A DNA stretch of 64,000 bases. It comes from Bacillus piscicola (GTDB lineage Bacteria; Bacillota; Bacilli; Bacillales; Marinococcaceae). A model generated the notes under the pieces. The model was not told where the DNA came from. It did not search any database and saw nothing but the letters and a program-made list of their open reading frames with translations. Both the position numbers and the translations under genes were made by a program. The DNA lies in NCBI RefSeq assembly GCF_022458745.1, contig NZ_JAJJJF010000010.1, forward strand, positions 56,457-120,456, in the 5' to 3' direction. Below, in pieces: positions 18,377-26,806 of the stretch; within the stretch, counting starts at the first letter, position 1; every line of letters begins with the position of its first letter.

Positions 18377-18826
18377 GTGGCTATCCAAGAATACCGGGAT
18401 ATTTTTATTGATGCTTTTCGTTCTATTGAAAATATCAATCAATACTTACAACCCAAAATTCCCCTTCTGATGGAACTGCAGCTGACGAAACGCCAAGAAA
18501 GCATCATACTTCTATACCTTCGCAGTCCTGAATTGAACATGAGCATGATAGCCGAAAAGCTGGGTATAACTAAAAGTTCTGTTAGCCAGGCGTTAAACAA
18601 GCTTGAGGAAGAGGATTTGCTGCACCGTTCGATCAATGAGCTGAACCGGCGCGAAATCACACTCACATTAGGAAAACAAGGAGAAGAATTACACTCCCAG
18701 TTCCGGGAATTTGAGGATATGATAGTGAAAAATTACATATCCAAGCTTGAACTGGAAGAATTCCAAGCAGCGCGAGACGCCCTCGTGAAACTAGAGAGAA
18801 TCATTGAAAAAGGGGAAAAGAACTAA
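18377..18826 (+). CDS. MarR-family transcriptional regulator
   Basis: This winged-helix regulator of about 149 residues has LTKRQESIILLYLRSPELNMSMIAEKLGITKSSVSQALNKLEEEDLLHR forming helix-turn-helix and wing, then TLGKQGEELH typical of MarR. GTG 18377 is preferred because AGGAG (18363-18367) directly abuts the alternative TTG at 18368. The gene lies 116 bases before the thiol peroxidase, so control of oxidative-stress genes is possible but not shown. No cysteine suited to OhrR-type peroxide sensing is visible near the N-terminus. Confidence 0.87.
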   Translation: MAIQEYRDIFIDAFRSIENINQYLQPKIPLLMELQLTKRQESIILLYLRSPELNMSMIAEKLGITKSSVSQALNKLEEEDLLHRSINELNRREITLTLGKQGEELHSQFREFEDMIVKNYISKLELEEFQAARDALVKLERIIEKGEKN

Positions 18827-18942
18827 TAATATTTACCCAAGTGTTTATATGTCCCTATAAAAAGGGAATGATGAAGTCCGAGGCTAACATTGAATACCTT
18901 TGAATATAAAGAGCACAGCATTTTCTTGAAAGGATGATGAAT

Positions 18943-19443
18943 ATGGCAAATGTAACATTCCAACAAGAACCCGTCACACTGGCAGGGACTGAAATAAAAG
19001 TTGAGGACCAGGCTCCTAATTTCACCGTTTTATCAAACGATCTGAAAGAAGTTACGCTTGATAACTATAAAGGGAAGGTAAAGTTGATCACTGCTGTTCC
19101 TTCTATCGATACAGGCGTTTGTTCAGAGGAGTCAAAACGTTTTAATGAGGAAGCTGACAAGCTTGATAATGTTGCTGTTTTAACGATCAGCATGGACTTG
19201 CCCTTTGCGCAAGGTCGATGGAGCGCTGAGAACGGAATTAAACATCTTGATACACTGTCAGATCATCGTGATGGCGATTTTGGAGAAAAATATGGTGTTT
19301 TGATGAAAGATTTACGACTGCTTGCAAGAGCGGTATTCGTTGTTGATTCTAATAACAAGGTGACTTATGTGGAGTATGTAGATGAGGTAACGGAACACCC
19401 AGACTATGATCAAGCTCTAAAAGCGGCCAGAGAAGCAAAATAA
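18943..19443 (+). CDS. tpx: Thiol peroxidase Tpx lacking the resolving cysteine
   Basis: This 166-residue atypical 2-Cys peroxiredoxin reduces alkyl and hydrogen peroxides in the cytosol. The peroxidatic Cys60 stands in PSIDTGVCSEESKRFN, followed by SMDLPFAQGRW and LSDHRDGDFGEKYGV, and LLARAVFVVD near the end. In the family the segment after LPFAQ reads RWC or RFC with the resolving Cys94. Here it reads RWSAENG, so residue 94 is Ser and Cys60 is the only cysteine in the protein. It would have to work as a 1-Cys enzyme with an external thiol. ATG 18943 is chosen by spacing from GAAAGGA (18928-18934). Confidence 0.95.
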   Translation: MANVTFQQEPVTLAGTEIKVEDQAPNFTVLSNDLKEVTLDNYKGKVKLITAVPSIDTGVCSEESKRFNEEADKLDNVAVLTISMDLPFAQGRWSAENGIKHLDTLSDHRDGDFGEKYGVLMKDLRLLARAVFVVDSNNKVTYVEYVDEVTEHPDYDQALKAAREAK

Positions 19444-19487
19444 CTTCTACCGTAACTTGAACTGAAAATGAATAGTAAACTTACGCT

Positions 19488-19519
19488 GAAAAGCTCCTAC
19501 TCTGTTGGGAGCTTTTTTT
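19488..19519 (+). terminator. Terminator after tpx
   Basis: AAAGCTCCTA pairs imperfectly at the loop end with TGGGAGCTTT and is followed by a run of seven T. Confidence 0.88.
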
Positions 19520-19804
19520 GTGAGGCAAACGAAGCAAATGTAACAGGTTTTCTCTGCCGCGGGACGGGTACACTACGTTTAGCATCAACTTTTTATATCA
19601 AAAGCATTTCGTTGACGGACGCGCTTTATTATTTTATATTTTTAAACAGTTAATAAAATTTATTGTTTATTTTTTGAAATGTAATGATATAGTATATGAT
19701 TTTTAAAGGCAGTCACATTGTGTTAACTGAAACCACGTAATTATATGAAGCTGCCATGGTACAGGTTTTAAAGACAGCGTTGAGAAGGAGAGGGTGGCCG
19801 CTCT
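19520..19804. other. Intergenic region before the RND pump
   Basis: The gap from the tpx stop to the pump start is 361 bases. After the tpx terminator it is AT-rich (19620-19710) with promoter-like TATAGT/TATGAT elements near 19690, and no open frame with a ribosome binding site. The strong site GAAGGAGAGGG (about 19783-19793) serves the pump gene. No operator could be recognised with confidence. Confidence 0.4.
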
Positions 19805-22800
19805 ATGAGGATTACAAAACTTTCGATCAAGCGCCCAAAGCTTACTATTGTTGGGATGATATTGTTCATCCTCTTGGGTGCAGTTTCACTCACAAATCTT
19901 CCCCTGCAGCTTTTTCCGGAAATTAATCCGCCGGTAGGAGCGGTTGTGTCGAGTTATCCCGGGGCGAGTCCGGAAGAAGTTGAGGAGAAAGTAACCAAAC
20001 CGTTGGAGGAGGAGCTCTCGACACTGCCGGGCTTAAACCGGATGACATCGACCTCAGAAGAAGGCATGACACTCGTGCTTCTTGAATTTTCCTGGGATTC
20101 GACTATCGATGAAGTGGAACAGGATATTATTACATCGATGAATATGGCTGACATCTCAGACGATGCGTCCAAACCGAGCTTTCTTAAATTTGATCCGTCG
20201 ATGATGGGCATGAAACAAATGACGATAACGTCCCAAGGAAAGGACATTCAGAACTTTCAAGAGGATGTCAAAGATTTTCAAACAGAGCTAGAGCGTATTG
20301 ACGGAGTCGCAAATGTGACCCAGTCGGGGGGACTGACAGAGCGATTTCAAGTTAGCCTAAATCCAGACAAATTAGAAAAGAACAATCTTAGTCAGGATCA
20401 AATTGTCCAGGCCATTCAAGCTCATGATGTGGCACTTCCAGGAGGGACGATTGCAACAGATGATGAGACGCTCGCCACTCGAGTCTTGCATACCTTTAAC
20501 GGAAAAGAGGAGTTAAATCAGCTCGTCGTTGGCACAAATTCAGAAAACGGAAAGGAACTCCAACTTGATGATATAGCGGAAATCAAGCTAACCACGCCGA
20601 AACAGACTGCGATCACTAGGGCTAATGAAGAGCCGGCGCTGCAAATGACAGCAATGAAAGAGAGTGATGCCAACACTGCTTTCGTATCCACCGCTTTTAA
20701 TGAGAAGCTTGATGATCTGCTTGATAAAGAAGAATATGAAGATCTATCGGTTATTACTCTGTATGATGAAGGGGAATATATCCAGCAGTCGATTAACAGT
20801 GTCTCCATGGCTCTTATTCTCGGCGGTATCTTTGCGATGGTCGTGTTGTTTTTCTTTTTACGCAATTTAAAAACTCCGCTTATCATTGGGATTGCCATTC
20901 CTTTTTCAGTCATCGTTACATTTGCTTTTCTTTATTTTACCGATGTCGGGCTGAATTTGATGACGCTTGGAGGGCTAGCGCTTGGCATTGGCATGCTCGT
21001 TGACAATGCGATCGTTGTGATTGAGAACATTTACAGGCACCTATCAATGGGGAAAGCACCAAAAGAAGCGGCTTTTGAAGGGACAAAAGAAGTCGGCGGT
21101 GCTATTACTGCATCCACGCTTACGACAGTTTCTGTATTTCTGCCGATTGTTTTCATTAGCGGCATCGTCGGAAATATATTCACCGAGTTTGCGTTGGCAG
21201 TTGCTTTCAGCCTGCTTGCCTCTCTGTTTGTGGCGGTAACGGTCGTACCGATGATCGCTAGTCGTATCCTCACCCCGCCAGATGAAAACAAAGAGAGAAA
21301 AAGACAGCAGTCACCGTTTATGAATGGACTAGACCGCTCCATTAAATGGGTACTGAGCCATCGCATTATCACACTAGTGCTGACGACTGTGCTGTTGTTT
21401 GCAGGGGGGGCGGGGCTTCTGACCACCGGGATGAATTTCCTGCCGACCACCGATGAAGGTTTCTTTTCCATACATGTAGAAATGGAAAACGGAACTTCAC
21501 TCAGTAAAACGAGCGACGTCGCTAACAAGATTGAAGATATTCTGGATGATAAACCTGATGTAAAAGACTATATGTCAGTCATCGGTTCTTCGGAGGATTC
21601 GGGTGCGATGGGCGGGCCGGCCGGATCCAATGAAGCGCAGGTGTTCGTAACAATGACTGATCTGGATAAACGCAGCCAGAGTACGATTTCGTTCATCGAA
21701 GAGATTGAAAATAAAGTGACCGGTGTCGATTCTGATGCTGATATAACATTAACTACTCAAGCTGCAGTAGGAGGTGGTGAGGCGAATACAATCGTGTTCA
21801 CGCTTAGTGACAGCAACATGGAACGTCTTGATGAAGCCGTCACGACTCTTCACGATGATTTAAAAGATGAAGCTGCTGTTCGTGACATTGCGCTGTCTAC
21901 GGAAGAAGAAGCTAAAGAGATGCAAATAAGGGTTGACCCGAAAGCTGCCCGTAACCATGGATTGACACCGGCGCAGATTGCCCAGTTTGTTAACAATGCG
22001 ATGCGTGGTGAGACGGCCACATCTATTCGAACGGATGCGAATGATACGTATGACGTTGTCGTAAAATATAAAGAGGATCAGCTAGAAACAGAAGATGATC
22101 TCAAAAAGCTGAAGATACCTGGAAACAACGGTGAGTATGTGGCTTTGAATGATCTTGCCACCATTGATGAGGGAAAAGGACCGGCTGTCATAAATCGACT
22201 GGATCAAGAGCCGAGCGTTGAGTTTACCGTAACGTATAGCTCTGATACAAGTTTGAACGAAATGGCAAAACTGGTGGAAACCACAATTGAAGATATTGAT
22301 TTGGAAGACAGTACGAACTACGCTTTCTCCGGAGAACAAGAATTGTTAAATGATGCAATTGAAAGCCTTGCTTTTGCCTTTGTGCTCGCGCTTCTGTTTA
22401 TCTACCTGGTAATGGCAGGTCAATTTGAATCATTTAAGTACCCATTTGTCGTCATGTTCAGCGTACCGCTTGTCGTGATCGGTGTGATGATTGCTTTGGC
22501 GATTACACAGACACCGTTAAGTGTGACTGTCTTTATTGGGTTAATTGTTCTGGCAGGGATCGTCGTTAACAACGCCATTGTACTTGTTGACTATATTAAC
22601 CAGATGAAAGAAAAAGGGATGCCATCTCGGGAAGCGTTGGTTGAAGCTGTCCGGCAACGGACCCGTCCCATTCTAATGACAGCAATTACGACGATTCTAG
22701 GGGTTGTGCCACTTGCCTTAGGAATCGGGGAAGGAACGGAAATTCAACAACCGATGGGGATCGCCGTCATCGGAGGCCTGGTGAGCAGCACCTTCTTGAC

Positions 22801-23236
22801 TTTGTTCGTCGTGCCAGTGCTTTACAGCTTCTTTGATAAAGAGACGCGTACAATGAATAGACGTTTTATTACACCGGAAGGACATGTGATTTACAAACAT
22901 GATCTACCACGTGAACAGCGAACAGAAAGAGATGATGTCCCCCGCTCATCTGCAACTCTTGTCGAGGAAGAGAAAATGCAGAAACAAGAAGAAGTGCCGG
23001 GTGCTCGCGACACAAAAGAAGTACCACGAGAGGACGTGAAGGAGAGTCAAGAAGAACCGGACGCAACCACGGAAAAGTCGCGTAATAAACGAGGAGAAGA
23101 GGATACAGAACGACCATTAGAAGAACAGCTGACAAAAGACGAAATTCTATCGCTGCTGGGGCGGATAGTGGATCAATCAAGAGAATCAGAAAAACAAAAA
23201 GATGAAAGCAAAAAAAAAGATAACAGGGACGAATAA
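19805..23236 (+). CDS. swrC: RND-family efflux pump, SwrC (YerP)-like, with long charged C-terminal tail
   Basis: This 1143-residue AcrB-type transporter moves amphiphilic compounds out of the cell by proton or sodium exchange. It has twelve predicted helices and two large extracytoplasmic loops. Key segments are LPLQLFPEINPPVGAVVSSYPGASPEEVE (porter start), the TM4 motif GGLALGIGMLVDNAIVVIENIYRH near residue 395 with the paired Asp, and VFIGLIVLAGIVVNNAIVLVDYINQ near 910. B. subtilis SwrC (about 1065 residues) gives surfactin resistance and swarming. The last 110 residues (about 1033-1143) are a Glu/Lys/Arg-rich, probably disordered extension on the cytosolic side, beyond the usual end. No membrane-fusion partner gene is adjacent, as usual for Gram-positive RND pumps. 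Confidence 0.9.
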   Translation: MRITKLSIKRPKLTIVGMILFILLGAVSLTNLPLQLFPEINPPVGAVVSSYPGASPEEVEEKVTKPLEEELSTLPGLNRMTSTSEEGMTLVLLEFSWDSTIDEVEQDIITSMNMADISDDASKPSFLKFDPSMMGMKQMTITSQGKDIQNFQEDVKDFQTELERIDGVANVTQSGGLTERFQVSLNPDKLEKNNLSQDQIVQAIQAHDVALPGGTIATDDETLATRVLHTFNGKEELNQLVVGTNSENGKELQLDDIAEIKLTTPKQTAITRANEEPALQMTAMKESDANTAFVSTAFNEKLDDLLDKEEYEDLSVITLYDEGEYIQQSINSVSMALILGGIFAMVVLFFFLRNLKTPLIIGIAIPFSVIVTFAFLYFTDVGLNLMTLGGLALGIGMLVDNAIVVIENIYRHLSMGKAPKEAAFEGTKEVGGAITASTLTTVSVFLPIVFISGIVGNIFTEFALAVAFSLLASLFVAVTVVPMIASRILTPPDENKERKRQQSPFMNGLDRSIKWVLSHRIITLVLTTVLLFAGGAGLLTTGMNFLPTTDEGFFSIHVEMENGTSLSKTSDVANKIEDILDDKPDVKDYMSVIGSSEDSGAMGGPAGSNEAQVFVTMTDLDKRSQSTISFIEEIENKVTGVDSDADITLTTQAAVGGGEANTIVFTLSDSNMERLDEAVTTLHDDLKDEAAVRDIALSTEEEAKEMQIRVDPKAARNHGLTPAQIAQFVNNAMRGETATSIRTDANDTYDVVVKYKEDQLETEDDLKKLKIPGNNGEYVALNDLATIDEGKGPAVINRLDQEPSVEFTVTYSSDTSLNEMAKLVETTIEDIDLEDSTNYAFSGEQELLNDAIESLAFAFVLALLFIYLVMAGQFESFKYPFVVMFSVPLVVIGVMIALAITQTPLSVTVFIGLIVLAGIVVNNAIVLVDYINQMKEKGMPSREALVEAVRQRTRPILMTAITTILGVVPLALGIGEGTEIQQPMGIAVIGGLVSSTFLTLFVVPVLYSFFDKETRTMNRRFITPEGHVIYKHDLPREQRTERDDVPRSSATLVEEEKMQKQEEVPGARDTKEVPREDVKESQEEPDATTEKSRNKRGEEDTERPLEEQLTKDEILSLLGRIVDQSRESEKQKDESKKKDNRDE

Positions 23237-23249
23237 CGAAGGGGATAAG

Positions 23250-23279
23250 TTGACACGCCTCCCCCGTCTCCAGTACGAT
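23250..23279 (+). promoter_or_regulatory. SigA promoter for thiD-thiM-thiE
   Basis: TTGACA (23250-23255), an 18-base spacer and TACGAT (23274-23279) lie just before the TPP aptamer. The position, about 24 bases before the aptamer, is right for a riboswitch leader. Confidence 0.6.
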
Positions 23280-23301
23280 AAAGGTAATTGGAACAATAGG
23301 A

Positions 23302-23389
23302 ACCACTAGGGGCGCCTAGCGGCTGAGAAGATGGATGGCCATCTGTCCCTTTGAACCTGATATGGTTAATGCCAGCGTAGGGAAGTGGG
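23302..23389 (+). promoter_or_regulatory. TPP (THI-box) riboswitch upstream of thiD-thiM-thiE
   Basis: Conserved elements are CCACTAGGGGCGCC (23303-23316), GGCTGAGA (23321-23328), CCCTTTGAACCTGATATGGTT (in 23347-23367) and AATGCCAGCGTAGGGAAGTGG (ending near 23388). P1 pairs CCACT with AGTGG. It is a second copy of the same sensor used at 5.85 kb, with a different variable P3 arm. Confidence 0.96.
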
Positions 23390-23439
23390 CGTGGACATTT
23401 CGAAAAATGGCAACCGCTATGTTTCGTGTATAAATCGTC

Positions 23440-23471
23440 GCCGCTCTCCTTACATGGAGAGTGGTTTTTTT
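23440..23471 (+). terminator. Riboswitch-controlled terminator before thiD
   Basis: CCGCTCTCC (23441-23449) pairs with GGAGAGTGG (23456-23464, one G-T pair) and is followed by TTTTTTT. It lies between the TPP aptamer and thiD, so TPP should cause premature termination. Confidence 0.88.
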
Positions 23472-23525
23472 GTTCTTAGTATGCCGCTTACGTCTCATTA
23501 TGGAAATAGAAAGGAAGGGCTTACG

Positions 23526-24362
23526 ATGAGAGAAGTCCCATTAGCGTTAACCATTGCCGGCACCGATCCAACCGGCGGGGCAGGTATTCACGCCGATTTA
23601 AAGACATTTCAGGAAAACAATGCGTATGGAATGGCCGTTGTGACTTCTGTTGTGTCTCAAAACACAGAAGGTGTTCGTGACGTGTGGCACGTGCCGCTTG
23701 CAATGATCGAAAGCCAGCTTAATGCTGTTTTTGAAGATACACGTCCACATGCGGTAAAAACCGGCATGATTGCGACCCCTGAGATGATGGAATTAATAGC
23801 AGCTGTAGTGGAAAAGGAGGGCGTCCCGCTTGTGGTCGATCCTGTGATGGTAGCAACGAGCGGCGACTCGCTGATGGATGCAAGAACTCATGATTTAATG
23901 CGTAACCGGCTCATGCCTTTGGCGGCCATCGTCACCCCGAATGCGGAGGAAGCTGAAAAACTAACGGGAAGAACAATTGTGAACATGGCTGACGCTGAAT
24001 TTGCAGCGAAACAAATAGTAGAGGAGATGGGCGCGGCTGCAGCACTTGTCAAGGGTGGACATTTGTCCGGTGAGGCAACCGATATTTTGTATACAAAAGG
24101 CGAAAGCCACTTCTTCACAGCGCCACGCGCGGATACCCATCATACACACGGGACGGGCTGTACACTCTCCGCTGCCATTGCTGCAAAGATTGCACGTGGT
24201 AAAAGTCTTTACAATGCGGTCGAGGAAAGCAAGGATTATATTACGAAAGCGATCGTCGAGACACTTGGTATCGGGAAAGGAAACGGTCCGGTTAACCATT
24301 TTGCGTCACGTCTTTCTAAAGATGATCTGCTCGTCGAACGGAGGGCGCTGCATGGAAAGTAA
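23526..24362 (+). CDS. thiD: Hydroxymethylpyrimidine/phosphomethylpyrimidine kinase ThiD
   Basis: This 278-residue ribokinase-fold enzyme phosphorylates HMP and HMP-P to HMP-PP. The signature LTIAGTDPTGGAGIHADLKTFQENNAYGMAV is at the N-terminus, VVDPVMVATSGD near residue 105, TPNAEEAEKLTG near 138, and the ATP/anion-hole motif HTHGTGCTLSAAIAAKIARG near 205. ATG 23526 follows AGGAAGGGC and the motif begins eight codons later; in-frame codons upstream lie in the riboswitch terminator. It overlaps thiM by 11 bases. Confidence 0.96.
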   Translation: MREVPLALTIAGTDPTGGAGIHADLKTFQENNAYGMAVVTSVVSQNTEGVRDVWHVPLAMIESQLNAVFEDTRPHAVKTGMIATPEMMELIAAVVEKEGVPLVVDPVMVATSGDSLMDARTHDLMRNRLMPLAAIVTPNAEEAEKLTGRTIVNMADAEFAAKQIVEEMGAAAALVKGGHLSGEATDILYTKGESHFFTAPRADTHHTHGTGCTLSAAIAAKIARGKSLYNAVEESKDYITKAIVETLGIGKGNGPVNHFASRLSKDDLLVERRALHGK

Positions 24363-25182
24363 AGCTGTCAGTCGGTTGCTAGATAGGATAAGAAATAGAA
24401 AGCCCTTAATACACAACATTACGAACAGTGTCGTTACCAACTTTACGGCAAACGGTATTCTTGCCTTAGGTGCGTCGCCTGTTATGGCAAATGCCGTTGA
24501 AGAAGCGGCTGACATGGCCGCAAATGCGAATGCGCTTGTCTTAAATATCGGTACCCTTGATGCTGATCAAGTTGAGGCGATGTTGGCAGCAGGAAAAGCT
24601 GCAAATGAAAAAGGAATCCCGGTTATCCTTGACCCAGTAGGCGCTGGTGCTACCGACTACCGGACAGAAACCGTTCACGCCCTGCTGGAAAAGCTCAAGA
24701 TAACTATTGCGCGTGGAAATGCTGCTGAAGTCGCCGCGATTGCCGGACTTGAAAGTGATATACGCGGAGTAGATGCAGCCGGAGCCGGCCAAAATATTGA
24801 AGCGATCGCAGTTCATGCAGCAAAAAGGCTGCTTCTGCCGGTAGCAGTGACAGGACCGATAGACACAGTAACCGACGGCACAACGATCTATAATGTCAAA
24901 AACGGCCATTCGCTGTTAACTCGTGTTACAGGAACTGGCTGCCTGGCGAGTGCGGTCATCGCTGCTTTTCTGGCTGTGACCGATGATACATTGGAAGGAG
25001 CGAGTGCAGCACTCGGTTTTTACGGAGTAGCGGCAGAACGTGCAGAAGGTTACGCTTCGATGGAAGGTCCCGGCACCTTTCAAATAGAACTTTTGAATGC
25101 CCTCTACCATGTGGGTGAGCTCGAACTCAAACAGACCGTCACGATTAAGAAAAGTGTCTCAGACTGGGAAGGTGACAAATAA
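24352..25182 (+). CDS. thiM: Hydroxyethylthiazole kinase ThiM
   Basis: This 276-residue kinase salvages the thiazole moiety (THZ to THZ-P). Family motifs are PLIHNITNSVVTNFTANGILALGASPVMA near residue 18, ALVLNIGTL near 62, VILDPVGAGAT near 91 and the phosphate-binding TGTGCLASAVIAAFLA near 195. ATG 24352 lies within the end of thiD, and the stop overlaps the thiE start (TAATG). The apparent frame extending upstream is inside thiD and is not coding. Confidence 0.96.
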   Translation: MESKAVSRLLDRIRNRKPLIHNITNSVVTNFTANGILALGASPVMANAVEEAADMAANANALVLNIGTLDADQVEAMLAAGKAANEKGIPVILDPVGAGATDYRTETVHALLEKLKITIARGNAAEVAAIAGLESDIRGVDAAGAGQNIEAIAVHAAKRLLLPVAVTGPIDTVTDGTTIYNVKNGHSLLTRVTGTGCLASAVIAAFLAVTDDTLEGASAALGFYGVAAERAEGYASMEGPGTFQIELLNALYHVGELELKQTVTIKKSVSDWEGDK

Positions 25183-25820
25183 TGAAAGCCAGCAGTCTCC
25201 TTCTTTATTTCATCATGGGTAGTAACAATACATCCGATGATCCTGCGGTCGTGCTGGAGAAAGCACTCCGCGGCGGTATCACTTGTTTTCAATTTCGTGA
25301 AAAGGGAACGGGAGCACTTTCCGGCAGAGCCAAAGAAGCATTAGGCCGTGAACTGCGGGACCTCTGCCGGCTGTACAAGATTCCATTTTTCGTTAATGAC
25401 GACGTTGAGCTTGCCCTTCGATTACAAGCAGATGGCATTCATATCGGACAGGATGATGAGCCTTTGCCCGTACTCAAGCAAAGGGTGCCAACGTCCATGG
25501 CGATCGGAGTATCAGCGAAAACAATTACAGAAGCACGTGAGGCTGTGGATGGTGGTGCCGATTATATCGGGACCGGCCCGATGTTCCAGACGTCCACGAA
25601 AGAAGATGCAGAATCTCCGGTTGGGCCAGCGGCGATCCGCGTACTCCGTAAAAATAGAATAACCTTGCCTATTGTCGGTATTGGGGGCATTAATGAAGAC
25701 AACGCAAAAGATGTTATCCGTGCGGGTGCTGATGGTGTTTCACTCATTTCTGCTATCAGCCGTGCCGCGGACCCCGACCAAGCAGCTAAAGCATTGAAAA
25801 GCCAGCTAACCTCTTTGTGA
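25182..25820 (+). CDS. thiE: Thiamine phosphate synthase ThiE
   Basis: This 212-residue TIM-barrel enzyme couples HMP-PP and THZ-P to thiamine phosphate. It shows TCFQFREKGTGALSG near residue 30, PFFVNDDVELALRLQADGIHIGQDDEP (the conserved NDD metal site), IGVSAKTITEA, ADYIGTGPMFQTSTKEDA and LPIVGIGGINEDNA with the phosphate loop ISAISRA near the end. These distinguish it from the TenI paralogue at 6.0 kb. It completes the pathway whose thiazole half is encoded by the thiOSGF operon; no thiC or pyrimidine synthase is in the window. Confidence 0.96.
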   Translation: MKASSLLLYFIMGSNNTSDDPAVVLEKALRGGITCFQFREKGTGALSGRAKEALGRELRDLCRLYKIPFFVNDDVELALRLQADGIHIGQDDEPLPVLKQRVPTSMAIGVSAKTITEAREAVDGGADYIGTGPMFQTSTKEDAESPVGPAAIRVLRKNRITLPIVGIGGINEDNAKDVIRAGADGVSLISAISRAADPDQAAKALKSQLTSL

Positions 25821-25836
25821 GCAGCTGGCTTTTTTA
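25797..25836 (+). terminator. Terminator overlapping the end of thiE
   Basis: AAAAGCCAGCT (25797-25807) pairs with AGCTGGCTTTT (25823 onwards), with a T-run. The left arm lies inside the thiE coding region. Confidence 0.88.
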
Positions 25837-25997
25837 TGAAAGAGAGAGCTCCTAGGAAACACCTATGTGATCATAGGCTGCTGTGACGTCGCTATTTGTT
25901 TGTAAGATTTTTTTCAAGTATTCATATCATCATTATGCAGTGGTTATTTAGTTCAATTTTGACATCATACACCTGTGCTAGAAGGAGGTCTACTGCT

Positions 25998-26414
25998 ATG
26001 AGATTATGGCATGAAGCATTGATCCCCGAACTGCCTCGCCAGCAACTTTTAGGACAGCACCGTGAATGCTGTGCACTGCGGGGGAACGGCTGGGGAAAGT
26101 CTCATCGAACGGTTAACTATGTCTTTCAATATGCTCCTGTTCGTCTCTATCAATATCATCAGAAAGTAATGGATGAAATGAAGGCACGTGGCTTCCAAGT
26201 GGACCCATTATGGGAAGACCCTCTCTATCGAGGTAGAAATTGCACTCCTTATAGGGAATGGCAACTTTTGACGGAGGAAGGGGAACAAGACAGCACTTTA
26301 AAGGCTGCATACATTTACCCTGAACATGATTGTTGTTATTTCCGGGAATGCCTTGAAAACTTGAAAGCAAAAGGGATCTCTCTGTTACCACCACCAGAAC
26401 GCAAGGATGGATAA
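25998..26414 (+). CDS. Pyrimidine dimer DNA glycosylase family protein (DenV-like, TIGR02328)
   Basis: This 138-residue protein belongs to the family related to phage T4 endonuclease V, which cuts DNA at UV-induced pyrimidine dimers. The N-terminus MRLWHEALIPELPRQQLLGQHRE matches the conserved opening, followed by CCALRGNGWGKSH, VNYVFQYAPVRLYQYHQKVMDEM and LWEDPLYRG, the same order as in T4 EndoV. In EndoV the catalytic amine is the N-terminal Thr after Met removal; here residue 2 is Arg, so the chemistry may differ or glycosylase activity may be absent. ATG 25998 is chosen because AAGGAGG (25982-25988) is nine bases upstream; the longer upstream frame lacks a site. Confidence 0.82.
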   Translation: MRLWHEALIPELPRQQLLGQHRECCALRGNGWGKSHRTVNYVFQYAPVRLYQYHQKVMDEMKARGFQVDPLWEDPLYRGRNCTPYREWQLLTEEGEQDSTLKAAYIYPEHDCCYFRECLENLKAKGISLLPPPERKDG

Positions 26415-26436
26415 AATGATTCTTGCCATCCTTATT
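26403..26436 (+). terminator. Terminator after the glycosylase gene
   Basis: AAGGATGG (26403-26410) pairs with CCATCCTT (26426-26433), followed by ATTTCATTT. The left arm overlaps the stop codon. The U-tract is weak. Confidence 0.5.
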
Positions 26437-26508
26437 TCATTTCAGCAAAGGTTAGCATTTTTTCAACGATGTAGCCAGTTAAAAAATGTGTTTCCAGTTG
26501 TCTACAAA

Positions 26509-26538
26509 AAGCGTCTGTATAAAGAGACGTTTTTTTTT
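26509..26538 (+). terminator. Terminator hairpin in the gap before lctP
   Basis: GCGTCT pairs with AGACGT (one G-T) across an 8-base loop and is followed by about nine T. It would end any transcript from the glycosylase gene. Confidence 0.75.
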
Positions 26539-26766
26539 GCCCCTTTTGTATTAAGTAGATATAAGGACAAGAAAGGAAAAATTATTTATTGCCGCAGGAG
26601 TTTAAAAAGGGTATCTGATTATGGTCATGAGTTTGCAAATAAAGCAGGGATGGCATGTTAATTGCAGTAACATAGAAGTGGATTGTTTATAGAAAGTAAA
26701 AAGATAAGGAGATAGCTACCAATAACAGTCACAATTGGTAACTCCAAGTGTTTCTTCGTATTTTTA

Positions 26767-26782
26767 TTGAAAACGCTTTTTT
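26767..26782 (+). promoter_or_regulatory. Candidate cre (CcpA) site upstream of lctP
   Basis: TTGAAAACGCTTTTTT fits the cre consensus WTGNAANCGNWNNCWW with one mismatch. It is 25 bases before the lactate permease start, so carbon catabolite repression of uptake or overflow export is plausible. Confidence 0.5.
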
Positions 26783-26806
26783 GATTGTCATGTAGGAGAG
26801 GATTAA

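Larger units (their letters stand above)
26415..26806. other. Intergenic region before the LctP permease
   Basis: This 392-base gap holds a second hairpin-plus-T-run (26509-26538) and a CcpA-type site near the 3' end. A possible 84-codon frame at 26407-26661 has no ribosome binding site and an unlikely composition. No other gene was seen. Confidence 0.5.

Noticed and set aside
19539..19565. TGTAAC-N17-GGAC and GTTTTC-N13-GGGTAC upstream of swrC as ECF or SigB promoters
   Set aside because: Each has one or more key mismatches, they overlap each other, and they are 240 bases from the gene; likely chance.
26407..26661. 84-codon open frame after the glycosylase gene
   Set aside because: It has no ribosome binding site, crosses two terminator hairpins and has atypical composition.
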